NCBI RefSeq assembly: GCF_023065955.2
Contig: NW_026623100.1
Coordinates: 14,919,001-14,983,000 of the forward strand
Origin: Ursus arctos
Lineage: Eukaryota; Chordata; Mammalia; Carnivora; Ursidae
Length of the DNA: 64,000 bases
Direction: 5' to 3'
Under the pieces are notes generated by a model. The model worked only from the letters and a program-made list of their open reading frames with translations. It did no database searches and had not been told where the DNA came from. Both the position numbers and the translations under genes were made by a program. This document shows, in pieces, positions 33,833-45,327 of the stretch (its first letter is position 1; each line of letters begins with the position of its first letter).

Positions 33833-35129
33833 TTCAGTTGCTTCCCAGGCGGCAGGTTAGGTGGTTTTCATTTGTAAACTCTGCTTCTTAGTTCAGCTCT
33901 CCTGCAGGCCACCCTCCCCTCCCCCGGCGTCATACAGTAACCAGTGCCCAGGCCGTGGTGCTGGGAAGGTGCTCAGAAAGTGAGGGGAGACCTTTTGGGC
34001 CGGCACCCACACGATTTTGAAACATCCCAAGGCAGAGCAGCCTGAGTCACTGGCCTGCTGGCAGTGGGCCAAGCAAGGAATCATCCCCAGTGATTCTCTG
34101 CTCCTCCTGCTCCTCCAACAGCGGTCCTTTCTTCGTGGAGCAGAAGCCGGTGGGAGGCCCCAAGTCCAAAGCGTTGACTCGAGTGCCCCCGTGTGGCCAC
34201 GGTGGACGCGTTTAGAAAATGCAGCCAGGTTTTCCTTACACGTGGGCTGGAGAATGCAGCCGGCACCTGCCAAGCCCGCACCCTCCTTGAAGCAGACATT
34301 TTACATAATCTTTGTTGCTATTTCCTTCTTAAAATTTTTATGTCTGTTGCTACTATTTCTTAACAAGTATGCATCCTAGGGCTTTTTTCAGCTTGAGTTG
34401 TGAAAGAGTGGTTTTGGGGGTGGGGGGTCTGAATTTCGGGTAGATGTAAGTAGGGTATGCTCCCTCCCAGTTCTGGGAGACTTCCTCCAGCTCACAGCCT
34501 CTTACAGGTGCATGTTTTTATTCAAAGAGGCAGGAACAGAAGCTAGAGCTCTGCCTCTCCCCCCCCCCCCCCCCCCCCCCGGCACACTTTCAGTCTATAA
34601 TCAGTCACAGGCGTTTGCAAATACCTGCTAGGGCTCTGCTCTTCTATCTGTAGCATCAAGACCAGGGGCTGGTTCCGACACAAGGCTTCCAGTACTTGTA
34701 CTTTGAACTCCACAGGGAGTTTGGACCTTCTTTTATGGGTCCTCCCCACAGTGCTCCTGGGGGGTGGGGTGGGGAGATGTGGTCCCCAGGGAATGAGCAA
34801 GGTGATCCCCTTTGGAAAGGAAAGATTCCGCGTTCATTCATATTTATTTTTTTAACCTCCTTTAAAAATTTTTTCCTTTGTGTGTAGTTTTATAATTCAA
34901 TAAAAATACCTGTTTTTTTGCGGGGTGGGGGGGGATCACAGCAGCTATTGTTGGTAGCCCAGCCATAGCTGTATCCCTTGGCGCACCACCAAGGTCACCC
35001 TTTTGACTTCCTGTTTCTTTCTGCCTGAAGGTGACCCTAAGCCGGGATGTTCTGGAGGGATTCAAATGTGATGGGCCCCACATTTTGGGTAGTTTGGTTT
35101 TAGGAAAATTACTCGTAGGTATATATCAT
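33833..35129. other. Unique sequence between and after homopolymers
   Basis: Frames at 33893-34273 (minus, 126 codons) and 34017-34379 (plus, 120 codons) overlap each other, so at most one could be real. Neither has a known domain. Confidence 0.45.
34559..34580 (+). repeat. C22 homopolymer
   Basis: Twenty-two consecutive C, the complement of the G23 tract about 730 bp upstream. Confidence 0.95.
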
Positions 35130-35320
35130 CATTCCAGTAACCGCTACTGTAATTGAGTGCCTACTATGTGCCTGATACTTCATAATGATTATATTCTAAA
35201 GGTCACACGAACCCTGGATGGCAGATCTTATTATTCCTTATTTTAGAGATGGAGGAACTGAGGCTCAGCAAATAGTTGTGGGATCTGGGAGAAGAACTCA
35301 GGTCCTGCTGCACCCGGGTC
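35130..35320 (-). repeat. MIR SINE (reverse)
   Basis: TTGAGTGCCTACTATGTGCC, CTTATTATTCCTTATTTTAG, AGATGGAGGAACTGAGGCTC and GAAGAACTCAGGTCC follow MIR in reverse. A good copy. Confidence 0.85.
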
Positions 35321-37714
35321 CACTCACCCTCCTTGCTGGCTTCTCTGTTGTGAGCGCGTTTTCCGATTTGCCTGCCACTGACCTCCCTCAGAGGGCCCCA
35401 GCCCCCAGTCCCAGCTCCCTTTCCACCTCTTCTCTTCCCTACCCCCATTCCTTGTACGTTCTCAGGAGCCAGTGCGGCCCCAGAAACGAAGGACTATGAC
35501 CGCACACTAGCACCATCTTTTCAAGAAGAGATGTGGTCCCCAGGGAGTGGGGACCCCAGGAGCTCTTCCGCCCCAGGGCAGGCTGATGGGGTGGTTTTGA
35601 GCCTCTTGGAGAGGTTGCGTAAGTACAGAAGGCAGTGTAGACAGCCTGGCTGAAGGGGGTGCTGTTTGAGGATTCAGTGCATCTTATGGGTTTTTGAGAA
35701 CTAGGGTGACTGCACAGATGATTCTTCGAGAAAGAGCCCAACGGACAGTCATTACTATTCATAATGACCCTGGGGAAACAAGCAAAATCTAGGGCTCCCC
35801 CAGGCAAATCAGAACCTACATTCTCCCTACCCCTCTGTCAGTCTCCCTGTATTTCCCACCTTACTTCCATGACCCACCCTTTGCTGCCCTTTTAACATTT
35901 CTGTCCCCGCCCTCCTCACCCCACCAGTACTTGCAGCACTATCTATTCAGCACCCGTTTTTTGGCCTCCAGTTTGCTTTCTTTACTAATTTATGGGTCCC
36001 TTCTCTTTTGCCTGAACATTTCCTCGGTCCTGATTATTTGACCGTAAACTCATTGTGTCTTGCCTTATTCAGCAACTTTTGAAACAGAAGGAACAAATAT
36101 ATAAATTTGCTTAAACTGGGAAAGCATATACTTACAAAATTATGCCAGTTTTCTTTCTCGCTCATTTACATGTCTCAACAGCATTGGCCCACTGCCATCT
36201 TTGTGATGTATCCTCTTGTAAGGCCCCAAGGGCAGAAGCCGGTCTTCTCACCCAGTGAGCCATGGTGGGCACCTCATTAGGAACTCACTCTGGCTCTTTA
36301 GCTCTCTGCCCTCATGGAGTGCTGTGGCTGAGTCAACAGTCAGGAATCCAGCGCAGTAGGCTAATTCCCCACTGGCTCCGACCTCGTTCAACCCTGCCAC
36401 CATCCCAGGGAGATCCAGCCCGGAGCCCTGTGCCAGGGTGGAGGTGTCTGGACTGTCGCTCTCGGACTTGTGGCTTCTCCTGGACCTCTCTCTACATGGT
36501 GCTCTTCTGAGCCTCATTCATATGGTCACTGCAGAGTCTTCCATGCAATAATGGATATCTGCATGCTTTGGAAAAGTGAAATTTGATATAAGTGTGAAAC
36601 ATTTCTAAACATCTTTAGTTTATCTTGGTAGCCCCTCAGTAGTGACAGACAAGAGACAGGCTTGTGTAAGACCAGCACCACCAATTTCTTCAGCGTTCCC
36701 CATGTCAGCCCCTAACAAGCCTTACTGTCAGGTGGTTGGGCCTTTGAGCTGGCCTTTTTTTGCTGCTTTTTTCCCGTCATGTTATATCCTATTCTCCTGT
36801 GGGGTAGTATCTGGGCACTCTCTTTGGTTGGATTGCTAAGGCTTTCAGAGAGACATTTTCAACTCCAAATGAAATGCAATGAATTAAAAAAAATGTATTT
36901 TACTTAAGTGAGTCCAGCAGTAGTTAGCTAATGCACTTTTAGGCTTGCTTGCTGTAAATTGTTTTGGGAATCTGCTGTCATTTCTGAGATGTGGGTATAA
37001 CTCAGCCCCTCACCATGCTGGGCTGGTGGTGAACTGCCAGCAAGTACATGGAAAAACCAAAAAACCAAAACCATGAACACCCACCCCGCCCCGCTGCTCC
37101 CATATAACCTCAGAGATCTCCTTGCTTACTTGACTTCATGTTCTAGAAGTCATCTCTGCATCTTTCTGGCTTCTTCCTTTTGCCTCTCACTTATTGGCTT
37201 CTAGAAATTGGCATCAACAGTGCAAAGTGGAGGTTGTTCTTATGTGCAGAAGAACACAGACCCCAGGTCCAGTCCATCACTGGACATTTGCTTTGAGTGA
37301 TCCAGCAGGAAGTGGGGTGTGTCTGTCCGTCCAGTAGTGGGGTGAGAAACCAGATTAGGGGCAGTTGTGGTTTGGAAGAGTGGCCTCCAAAGTGAAATTT
37401 GCATACAGCGCAGGCTAGGCAAGGTGAGCTGCTGGCTAGGGGAAACAAACAATAGACCTTGCATTTGCATTTATTTTCTTACCTAAGAAACAAAATGATT
37501 GTACTTTAATATTTTGTAAATAGATTGCCAATAGTACATGTTTGTAACTTATGAGAAACATTCAGACCAAAAAGGTTTTGCTGGCATTTGCAGTCAAAAC
37601 TATGGGGAGACCTCTGGCTCGGTGGATCCACGTAGGTCCAAGGAATGGTAGAAGCTGAGAGCATGCCAGTTGGAACAAGAGCAAAGGTGGCTACTTATGT
37701 CCAGGGGCTTGTCC
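35321..37714. other. Unique sequence, no gene seen
   Basis: Holds a small perfect hairpin at 35536-35556. A possible L2 trace lies near 36210-36270. Frames at 35439-35807 (minus) and 36262-36510 have no recognisable product. Confidence 0.45.
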
Positions 37715-37960
37715 ATACACTTGTGCATGCACACTCATGCACTCACGCTATATATGGTATATATTTCTGTACTCCTACATAAGCTCATGTGCTTGTACTG
37801 ACAAATACGCCACATATGCCACACCCACATGCACATGATACCTACACACTCACCTCCACTCATACCCTCAAATGCTCAGTTACGTTCATTCAGAAACACC
37901 CCACACCCCTCCCCCACTCTCATGCTCACATACACACACACTCAGACACATACGTGCACC
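37715..37960. repeat. Degenerate CA-rich low-complexity tract
   Basis: Many ACAC, CATGCAC and CACTCA units with frequent interruptions, looking like an old decayed CA microsatellite. It produces a His/Thr-rich open frame (37789-38083) that is not a gene. Confidence 0.75.
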
Positions 37961-38284
37961 TTCAGCTTAATGACCTACAATGATTGCAAACTTAATAGAC
38001 ACCCATTCCCAAATAAACAAATCACTTGTGTGTTAGCCCAAAGCAGGAACACATGCTCCTGGGAATGGAAGGGGAAGCAATAGAGCGGTTAGTGCCACTT
38101 GCTGACTGATGTAACCCATTCTGATGGCTGGGATCAGACCTGAGCGTCAGAAAATCAGCATATAGCGCGTGCACGCTGAACCTTAGCAGCCAAGGCATTT
38201 TTTAGAGATTCAGCAAGTATTGGGTGGATACCGTCAGTGTAGTCACCTACAGATTAGGCGGCAGGAGGACAAATGAGAGGAAAA
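37961..38284. other. Unique sequence, no gene seen
   Basis: Nothing recognised. Confidence 0.5.
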
Positions 38285-38600
38285 CATATGGTCTCCAGCC
38301 TTAAGAAATTTAGCATTTGAACTGGGAGATAATGCAGACCTGCATCAAACTGGGCGCTGACAGGTGTTTATAACACTCCAGACTGCGCAGTTCAGAGGAA
38401 GGAGGGTCAGTGGGAGAACTTTGAGGAGGAAGTAGGACTTCAGCTGGGCCTTGAAGGATAGATAGTTGAATTAAGAAGGGAGAGGGAAGGGAAGATTCAG
38501 CCAGCACAGTTCCATTTGTTGAGGGACCGAGGACCCACTGCACTAAAGTCACTTGTTCCAGAGTGAGCAGTGACGTGGTCATTGGGCAGTCCAAGCATAC
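38285..38600 (+). repeat. Old dispersed repeat, family not named
   Basis: The chain GGTCTCCAGCCTTAAGAAAT, CTTTGAGGAGGAAGTAGGAC, TCAGCTGGGCCTTGAAGGAT and AGCAGTGACGTGGTCATTGG matches the order at 18.84 kb. This is the clearest of the copies. Confidence 0.55.
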
Positions 38601-39499
38601 ACTGGAAAAGCCTAGGGTGGATTTCAAGTGGTGGAAAGTTATTGCCCTAGATAATTGTGAAGGTCCGCTGCAGCCCTGCGGATTTATGATGACATGATTA
38701 GCCTTTCCCGGCTGGCTCTAGCTAGGAGGTGATAAACTCACTGATTATGAGGTTGGTCGTTGGGATCAAAGACCCTTGTTGCTAGAGAGGCTCACCTCTC
38801 CTACACTGATTAAAACAGGAGACCCAGGCAAGAGGCTGCTGCTGGTGCCTGGAGGTTTTGAGTGGCCTCTGCCTTTCCAAATAACTTTGAAAGCAAACTC
38901 TTGGAAACCGAACGTAATTGCTGTTCTGAATTTGCTCCTCCTCCTTGAGGCAAGACCCCTCTGGCATGGTCTGTGGGATGGTAGCACTGTTGCTTAGAGA
39001 AGTGTAGGACCCCAGTATTAAAAACAAATATTTTTTCACTTCTTGTGTTCATCTGAGGCAGAACAAATAAGACACAGATTCTGTTTCTACCTGCTTAATG
39101 TTGACAGAATGAATCATTGTGCTAGTTAGGTTCCAAAGACACCAATGAAAGAAACATTTCTGGCTAAAGACAGTGCTTATCTTTAGGATAAAAACATGAT
39201 AACATTTGGTTGATGACTTCTAAATTGTGTAAGTGAGAAAAGAAAGTAACAATGTTAAGTAACATTGCCTTCCCAGAGTCCCTTCAAGGCCCTTGTACAT
39301 TTCACACATGCAGCTGGCCTGGAGGGAGGAATACGCAGTCAGTCACTGTGATGTGAAAGGTCCTCCTACCTCTGGCGAGGAGAGCAGGGACTGGCACAGG
39401 GTGTGCACTGAGTAAATCACGTTGGCCTAATAATGGGCCCTCACGGGAAGGATTAGAACGTGAATGGAATACGAATTCCCCTCTTCCCTGTGCTTTGTT
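38601..39499. other. Unique sequence, no gene seen
   Basis: Frames at 38766-39052 on both strands overlap and have no recognisable product. Confidence 0.5.
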
Positions 39500-39670
39500 G
39501 CATAAGCATGCTGTTTTCTTGTTCTGCAATTAACTCTCAGGCAAGTCATTTAATCTCCTTGAGATTCAGTTTTTTTTTCGATAATAAAATGCATTATAAC
39601 GCATTGTATGTATTATAATACACATATAATTAAATGAGTGTGTCATTGTCAAAACTCTGTAAACTCTAGT
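39500..39670 (+). repeat. MIR fragment
   Basis: CAGGCAAGTCATTTAATCTC, CTTGAGATTCAGTTTTTTTT and TAATTAAATGAGTGTGTCA follow the forward MIR core and 3' part. Confidence 0.65.
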
Positions 39671-40159
39671 TTCAATTAAACATGATTTTAAAAATAAAAA
39701 CCACATATGCTTACAGGAAAACATTACAGAAGAGTGCTGTAAGGAGTAAAATCAAAGTTGTCCGACCTCCCGGACCTCCCATTCCCACTCCCCAGAAGTT
39801 AGCTGAAGAAGTTCCTTTCCTTATATACTTCAGAGGGCAGCACAAATATACGTAGTTCGTTTCATCATTAACTCAGATATCCTTTCACCTTGTGTAATGT
39901 TTTGTAAGTTGACAGTTTTAGCCAGAGAGATTGGTTGCATCTTGTGGACTAGGACACAGCACTGAAGATTTGGGAGGATTTAGGGGCTCATTTTAGGTAA
40001 TTTTCTCCTTTTGGAGGTTGTAGGGTGCAAATTCCTCTGTCAGAGCGCATTATTCACTTTACCTTAAACCTAACATTCTTTCCTCCATTTTAAAAAAGGA
40101 TGTTGCAAAAAATTGTTTTAAAAATACATAAATAACATTTAAAAGGATGTTGCACTTAC
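39671..40159. other. Unique AT-rich sequence
   Basis: Contains GGATGTTGCA twice, 46 bp apart (40099 and 40145), in A-rich context. This may be a small local duplication. Confidence 0.5.
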
Positions 40160-40375
40160 CAGGCACAAAACACTTACCCAGCCTATGAAAGATTAAAGGG
40201 ACTGTACCCATCTCATTCGGGAGGTGGGAGATGGACACGGGTAACTACAGTACTGGTGTACGTGTGTAAAGCGGAGTCCAGGTAGAAGCCACAGGAATCC
40301 TGCGTGGACCCCTCTGGCCAGGGACTTAGCGGAAGGGCTTCCCCGGGGGAGATAACATTTGAATTGGGACTCACA
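40160..40375 (+). repeat. Old dispersed repeat, partial
   Basis: GGGAGGTGGGAGATGGACAC, GGCTTCCCCGGGGGAGATAA and CATTTGAATTGGGACTCACA resemble the middle of the family at 38.29 kb, with the 'gain, heavier, gets less' order retained. Confidence 0.4.
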
Positions 40376-41639
40376 GATTCATTAGAATTCAGATCTACAA
40401 GGTGTAAACTAGTTTTCTTACAAAGACTAAAATCGTTGAGATTACATAGACCAGAATTTCTTCTTTCCAGATCCCCCTTTGTTTTTCATAAATGTTCGGA
40501 AGTGCCACTGGCCCAAATGCCTTTGAGGAGGACACAGGAATATGAAGTTCTCACCAGACACCAGGATATGAAAATTATGTCAGCCAAGTCCCACTGTCTT
40601 GGCATACACCAAGCCTCCACTCCTGCTTTTTTGTGTCCTCTTTACTGAGAGAGTCCCAGCTTTGCAGAAGGCACCAGACAGCCGTGGGGGTGGCTGTGTT
40701 GGTGTTAAGTAAATGAGGAAGAATTTGGGGTCACCATGCAGTGGCATCGTCCAGTCTAGATGTGCAAGTTGCTGCAGCCTGAAAAGATACAAAAGAATGT
40801 TCGGGGCACTCCCATTGTCTTCCACGTCTGGCAACCGAGGCACGGAGCTGTGATGTACTCAGAGCCAGATGGCAGGCGATGGCTGAGGCAGGTGTGGAAA
40901 GAATCCAGGTGTCACAAGTCAGTTGCAGGGCTCAGCCACCGTGGCCTTCCCTGAAGATTCCTGCCTGAACTCTCTGACCCCACAGCTGGTGACTCGGTTC
41001 TTGGTGTCGCTCTGGTTCTGCTCGTCGCGGATTGCCTCAGGCACTGGCACTTGAGGGGAAGGTCTGTGTCTCTCCGGACATGTGTTTCTGACTCGCGAGC
41101 TTGGTGTGGAAGCCTTTGAACCAGTACCTAAGAGGCAGTTTGGGTTGGAGTAGCGGCTACACTGGGAATACATTTGTCGAAGCTCATTGTCAACTTGTAC
41201 ACTTAAGATTTATACATTGCACTTGGACATGAATTCTCAAAACCCCAAACAACCTTTAAATTCTTAAAAAAACAAAAACAAAAAAACCCCTCTCACTTGT
41301 ACATCCTTGGACATTTAGGTTGGTACGTTCCACCCACCCCCAACACCATTTTGCTGTGGATGCGGGGGTTGCCTACAGGAGAGTGAAGACCCTTGCCTTC
41401 AGACTCCCGGCCATCCTTCTCCGTGCTTTTCCTCTCCAATGATGAGTCTTCCATTTCGTGCACCTCTTCCAATCTCCCCCTTTCCAGAGCCTTCAGCTAC
41501 CATGAGTTGCCCCCATTAGGCAAGAAAGTGACTGACATAAGCACAAAGCGCTAAGAGTCGGGCACGTGCCGGGCGGGTTTTGGTCTTCGAGGAGGACCTG
41601 GAGAGGCCCACACCACACGGCAACCACGGCTGCTCTTCC
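40376..41639. other. Unique sequence, no gene seen
   Basis: An A-rich tract lies at 41263-41286. Frames at 40304-40648 (plus) and 40580-40843 (minus) overlap. No exon accepted. Confidence 0.5.
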
Positions 41640-41795
41640 GTGGGCACCTGCTGTGTGCCGGGCACTGTGTGCCGTGCTCTCCACGAGGCAAATACTATTA
41701 TTACCCCTTTCCTGCAGTTCTCTGAAAAGGAGGCAGCATAACTGCCCTGCTGGTAGTTGCTAGAATCTGAATCCAGGCGTGTGACCCCAAAGTCG
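41640..41795 (-). repeat. MIR SINE (reverse)
   Basis: CCTGCTGTGTGCCGGGCACT, GCAAATACTATTATTACCCC, TTTCCTGCAGTTCTCTGAAA and GAATCTGAATCCAGGCGTGT follow MIR in reverse. Confidence 0.75.
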
Positions 41796-42989
41796 GGGCT
41801 CATTGTCTCTATTTTAATATAGTCTCTGAAGACGAGAGAAGGACTTGCTAAGGGCAGAATGTCAGGCACTGGTGGGGAAGACTGGGGAAGGGCTTCTCCA
41901 TATCCTTCAGCGAGACCACACGAATAAGCCAGTTTTGCCTCAGTGTGAGGCCAGCCCCGGATGGCAGTGATGATGAGCCAAAAAATGGATTGGTTTCAGT
42001 GCTCTGCATGTACAAGTTGTTTTATGTTTATTAATGACTAGGGCTGCCATTAATCCCTCATCTGCAAGGCCAGGATTGTTTATGAACCTGACAGAGGCCC
42101 TCCCAGGGTTTAGGTTGCTGGCTGAATACCAACCAAGGTGACTGGAGTTTGCAGAACCACTCTGCCAAGGAGCCAGGAGGAACCCTGCATCTCTTAAATC
42201 CCTACCCACCACCAGGCGCCAGGCCCATGGGACCCTGCGTACCTGTGAGTCATACCCAATCAATCTGTGACTGACCGTGCAGTGAGGCCACTTGGCCTGT
42301 TTGCCTTCCCATGTGTTTTCTGGTCACTTCACCTGAATCTGTTTTCCATTTAAATTTTATGGAAATGAAATGGGTTATAAATGACCCAAGTCAGAGCCTT
42401 GGGACATGCTGGCTCAGCTCTTTCCAGGATTTGCAGGGAAAGCAGGTGCAGCTAAAACATCTGTCCATTTGCGGGGAGAGAAGGCCAGGGCCTGGAGGGC
42501 AGAGCTGTCCAGTCCCAAAGACATCAGCTCTCAAGTCCTCTTCAAAGAAGGTCAACCGTGGTGAGAGGTGGGAGAGTAACCCCTGAAAGCTTAATCTTCT
42601 TGAGATCCATGCTGGTGCCCCGGGAATTAGGCAGTTGTAAGAGGTCCTTGTGGGAGTGCCGTGAGGAGGGAGAAATCATTAAAGGCCAGTGGAAGCAGAT
42701 TGTGATACAGGTGGCAACAGGTGGACTGGGTTAATCCTGCTCGGGTCGCTCGCCGGCCCACCTGCCTCGAGGCTTGTGTGGAAACAAAGTCCAGATAAAG
42801 GTGGGTGTCAGCACACTCTTGATCTCTTCAGGATGCTGTTCCGCATAGCTTAGTTGTCACCACCCTGTGACATGCCTCACGCCCTATGCAGGGAATGGAA
42901 GGTGGCCTGTCTCCGCTTGCAGCGGCCAGGGGCCCCGAGGACTGCCGCCTGCTGGGGATCCGGCGAGCTGTCGCTGCCGTCCTCACAGC
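41796..42989. other. Unique sequence; small CpG-dense patch
   Basis: 42918-42990 has several CpG (GGGGATCCGGCGAGCTGTCG). It follows a fair acceptor-like CTCCGCTTGCAG, but the plus frame after it runs straight into MIR sequence. I do not call an exon. Confidence 0.4.
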
Positions 42990-43185
42990 CCCAGACGCAG
43001 ACTTCTGAGTCAGACTCGGGTTCACACCTTCTATCGTATCATTGTCTCACCTCTTTAAGTTTTAATTTTCTGATCTGTAAAATTAGGATAACGATGATAC
43101 CTTCCTCAGAGGTGGTGTGAGGATGAATGGGATAATATACGTTAAGCCGCCTATCACCATGTTTGGTGCACAGCAGATAACCAGT
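42990..43185 (+). repeat. MIR SINE
   Basis: TCATTGTCTCACCTCTTTAA, TTTTCTGATCTGTAAAATTA, GGATAACGATGATACCTTCC and GTGAGGATGAATGGGATAAT, then GGTGCACAGCAGATAACC. Clear forward MIR. Confidence 0.85.
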
Positions 43186-43189
43186 GGGG

Positions 43190-43245
43190 CCAGTGATGAT
43201 GATGGTGGTGGTGGTGGTGGTGGTGGTGGCAGCGGAGGCGGCTTC
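43190..43245 (+). repeat. (GAT)n(TGG)n tract at an MIR 3' end
   Basis: Three GAT units pass into about ten GGT/TGG units and then GGC/GGA units. It lies where the MIR 3' end would have been. Confidence 0.9.
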
Positions 43246-43904
43246 CTTCTTCCCAGCCTTTTGAGTGGCAAGATTTCTGTAACCTTTACCTCCCGCGAAA
43301 GCTCGGTCTATGGAACGCAGGGACTGTGTCCTCTCAGCCCTGCCACCCATGGTCCTTTTCTGGCTTCGGATCCCTGGTTGAGTAGCCTGGCCAGGCTTCA
43401 GGACCTCACTAGGCTTTCTACAGTTGAGAGCTACTCCGCCCCATAGCAAGATCCACACCGTAGGCTTGTGTCGGTGTCCCTTGGCTTTTCATGCTCGGGG
43501 CCCGCTCTTGAGCCCAGGCCTGTGCTTGGGCCCCTGCTCCTGTGGCTGGACCTCCCTGGGCAGCTGGTCACATATAGGGACTTTTGCCTCTCTTATGTCC
43601 TGCACTCTCCTTCCCAACTCCCACCTCCTGCTTGTGCTAGACAACCTCTCATTTCCCTTTTTCTCTACCATACTGCACCAATAGTCAGTTCAGCCCCTAG
43701 GGGCTTCCGGTCCCCAGATCCCAGCCCCTTCTGTCTGACCTGTCCTACCCACCAGCCAAGTCTCAGTGATGACCCAGTAGACCTAGACCCTATGGATATT
43801 TGTAGCAGCCCTGAGATCACCTTTCAGCCACCAGAAGTAATCCATGTCAGAACAGGTAGACAGAACCCTCTCTGAACCTCTCTCCATCACAGAGTGTATT
43901 TATT
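43246..43904. other. Unique sequence with a 135-codon frame
   Basis: The first part, 43255-43400, may hold an L2 trace (GGAACGCAGGGACTGTGTCC). The plus frame 43468-43875 ends in an acidic stretch, SLSDDPVDLDPMDICSSPE, and a possible donor CAG/GTAGAC lies at about 43855. I recognise no family. Overlapping plus (43424-43684) and minus (43489-43671) frames argue for chance. Confidence 0.35.
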
Positions 43905-44286
43905 GTTACTCTAAGAATAGTACCACATAAATTGTGGTGTATCCAATCAATGGAATATTATTTGACAATACAAAGAAATGCAGTACTGACACTTACTACA
44001 ATATGCATAGACCAGACCCAGATGGCCACATGTTATATGATTACATTTATATGAAATGTCTAGAATAGACAGAGCCATAGAGACAGTAAATTAGTGATTG
44101 CCAGGGCCCAGAGAGAGGCAAATGGGAGAGGCCAGCTAAAGGAGATGGGGGCTTCTTTTTGGGGTGATCAAATGCCCTAAAATTGACCATAGAGATGGTG
44201 TCACAACTCTGCATAGACTAAAGACCATTGAGGCTATGGGTCATTTGTGTGTTATATGATTTATACCTCAATAAAACTGTTGGCAA
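43905..44286 (+). mobile_element. Old L1M 3' end
   Basis: TAAATTGTGGTGTATCCAAT, CAATGGAATATTATTTGACA, ATTACATTTATATGAAATGT, CTTCTTTTTGGGGTGATCAA and TTATACCTCAATAAAACTGT are the standard L1M tail. Not coding. Confidence 0.85.
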
Positions 44287-44522
44287 AAAAGAATGTGTCA
44301 TGAGAGACTATGGACTCTGGGGAAACAAACTGAGGGCTTCGGGGGTGGGGGTGGGGGAATGGGATAGGCTGGCGATGGGCAGTAAGGAGGGCACGTATTG
44401 CATGGTGCCCTGGGTGTTGTACGCAAGTAATGAATCGTCGAACTTTACATCAAAAACCAGGGATGTACTGTATGGTGACTAACATAATAAATAAAAATAA
44501 AAAAAAATAAAAGAATGTATCA
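44287..44522 (+). mobile_element. Younger L1 3' stub with 14-bp TSD
   Basis: Body 44301-44508 is only the last ~208 bp of a carnivore L1: TGAGAGACTATGGACTCTGG, a G-rich tract (GGGGGTGGGGGTGGGGGAAT), TGGTGCCCTGGGTGTTGTAC and AACATAATAAATAAAAATAA. The TSD AAAAGAATGTGTCA (44287-44300) recurs at 44509-44522 with one change. It landed exactly on the A-rich tail of the older L1M. The reverse complement of its 3' UTR is present at 20.42-20.85 kb. Confidence 0.92.
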
Positions 44523-45327
44523 AAATGCTGAAGAAAAGATTAATGTTTATAATAATAAAATGCTGATGTAACTTTTAATGTTCACATGCCTTCTGATCTT
44601 CAGCTGCTGGGAGATACCTTTTCACAGAGGTATCGTCATGGTGCACTGTTCTCATTTTTCTTTTCAGCAAGCACTTCTTAATTCTGTTATATAGCCTTTA
44701 TAGTCATCATTTATATTCTGTCAGTTTGATATTTTGCTTCGTTTCCCAGTTGGTAGGCATTCCGTTTTCCCGATTTGTTGCAGGGGTGGGTATCACTGTA
44801 GATGGCAGCTGTATGGAACTATAAAATTTCTTCCAAGTTGTGGTGTTGTTTTGTTTTGTTTTTTTGGAGTGGGACTCTCCGGTCAAATCTCTTGCAGTGA
44901 AGTTGATATTTCTTTTCTAGCCTACTTTACCCAACAAAGTTTGGAGGTGTAGAAATGGCTTAGAACTGAGAGGAGTCCGAGAACAATGCCTGTGTAAGGT
45001 CAGCAGTGTCCTCCTGGTACAGTAAAAAAACGCGCTGTCCGCCCCTACCCTAGACTGTGCTCCGGCGCTGCTCACGTGTAAGTTGTCTAAACATTCGACG
45101 CCAGCTGATAACGACGGCTGTGCAGAACACTCGGTAGTCTACAAAGTAGACTGCCAAACCCTGCTTCAACAGCATCGGTTGTAAAGCCCTGCGGTACAAG
45201 ACAAGCACTTATGAGTGCTCACGGGCCCCATCTCCAAACTCAGTGCCCTGAAGTTGAGTCCTTGCTGTAGGTTAACGTGGCATATTCAAAACAAACGCTC
45301 TCTGGCATGTAGACACACAGAACCTTT
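44523..45327. other. Unique sequence with a hairpin
   Basis: No exon. A strong small hairpin lies at 45133-45155. Confidence 0.5.
45133..45155. other. Perfect small hairpin
   Basis: GGTAGTCTAC pairs with GTAGACTGCC over an AAA loop: ten pairs including one G-T wobble. Function unknown. Confidence 0.8.

Noticed and set aside
42918..43120. CpG-dense exon-like patch after CTCCGCTTGCAG
   Set aside because: The frame continues into MIR sequence, and the patch is too short for a CpG island.
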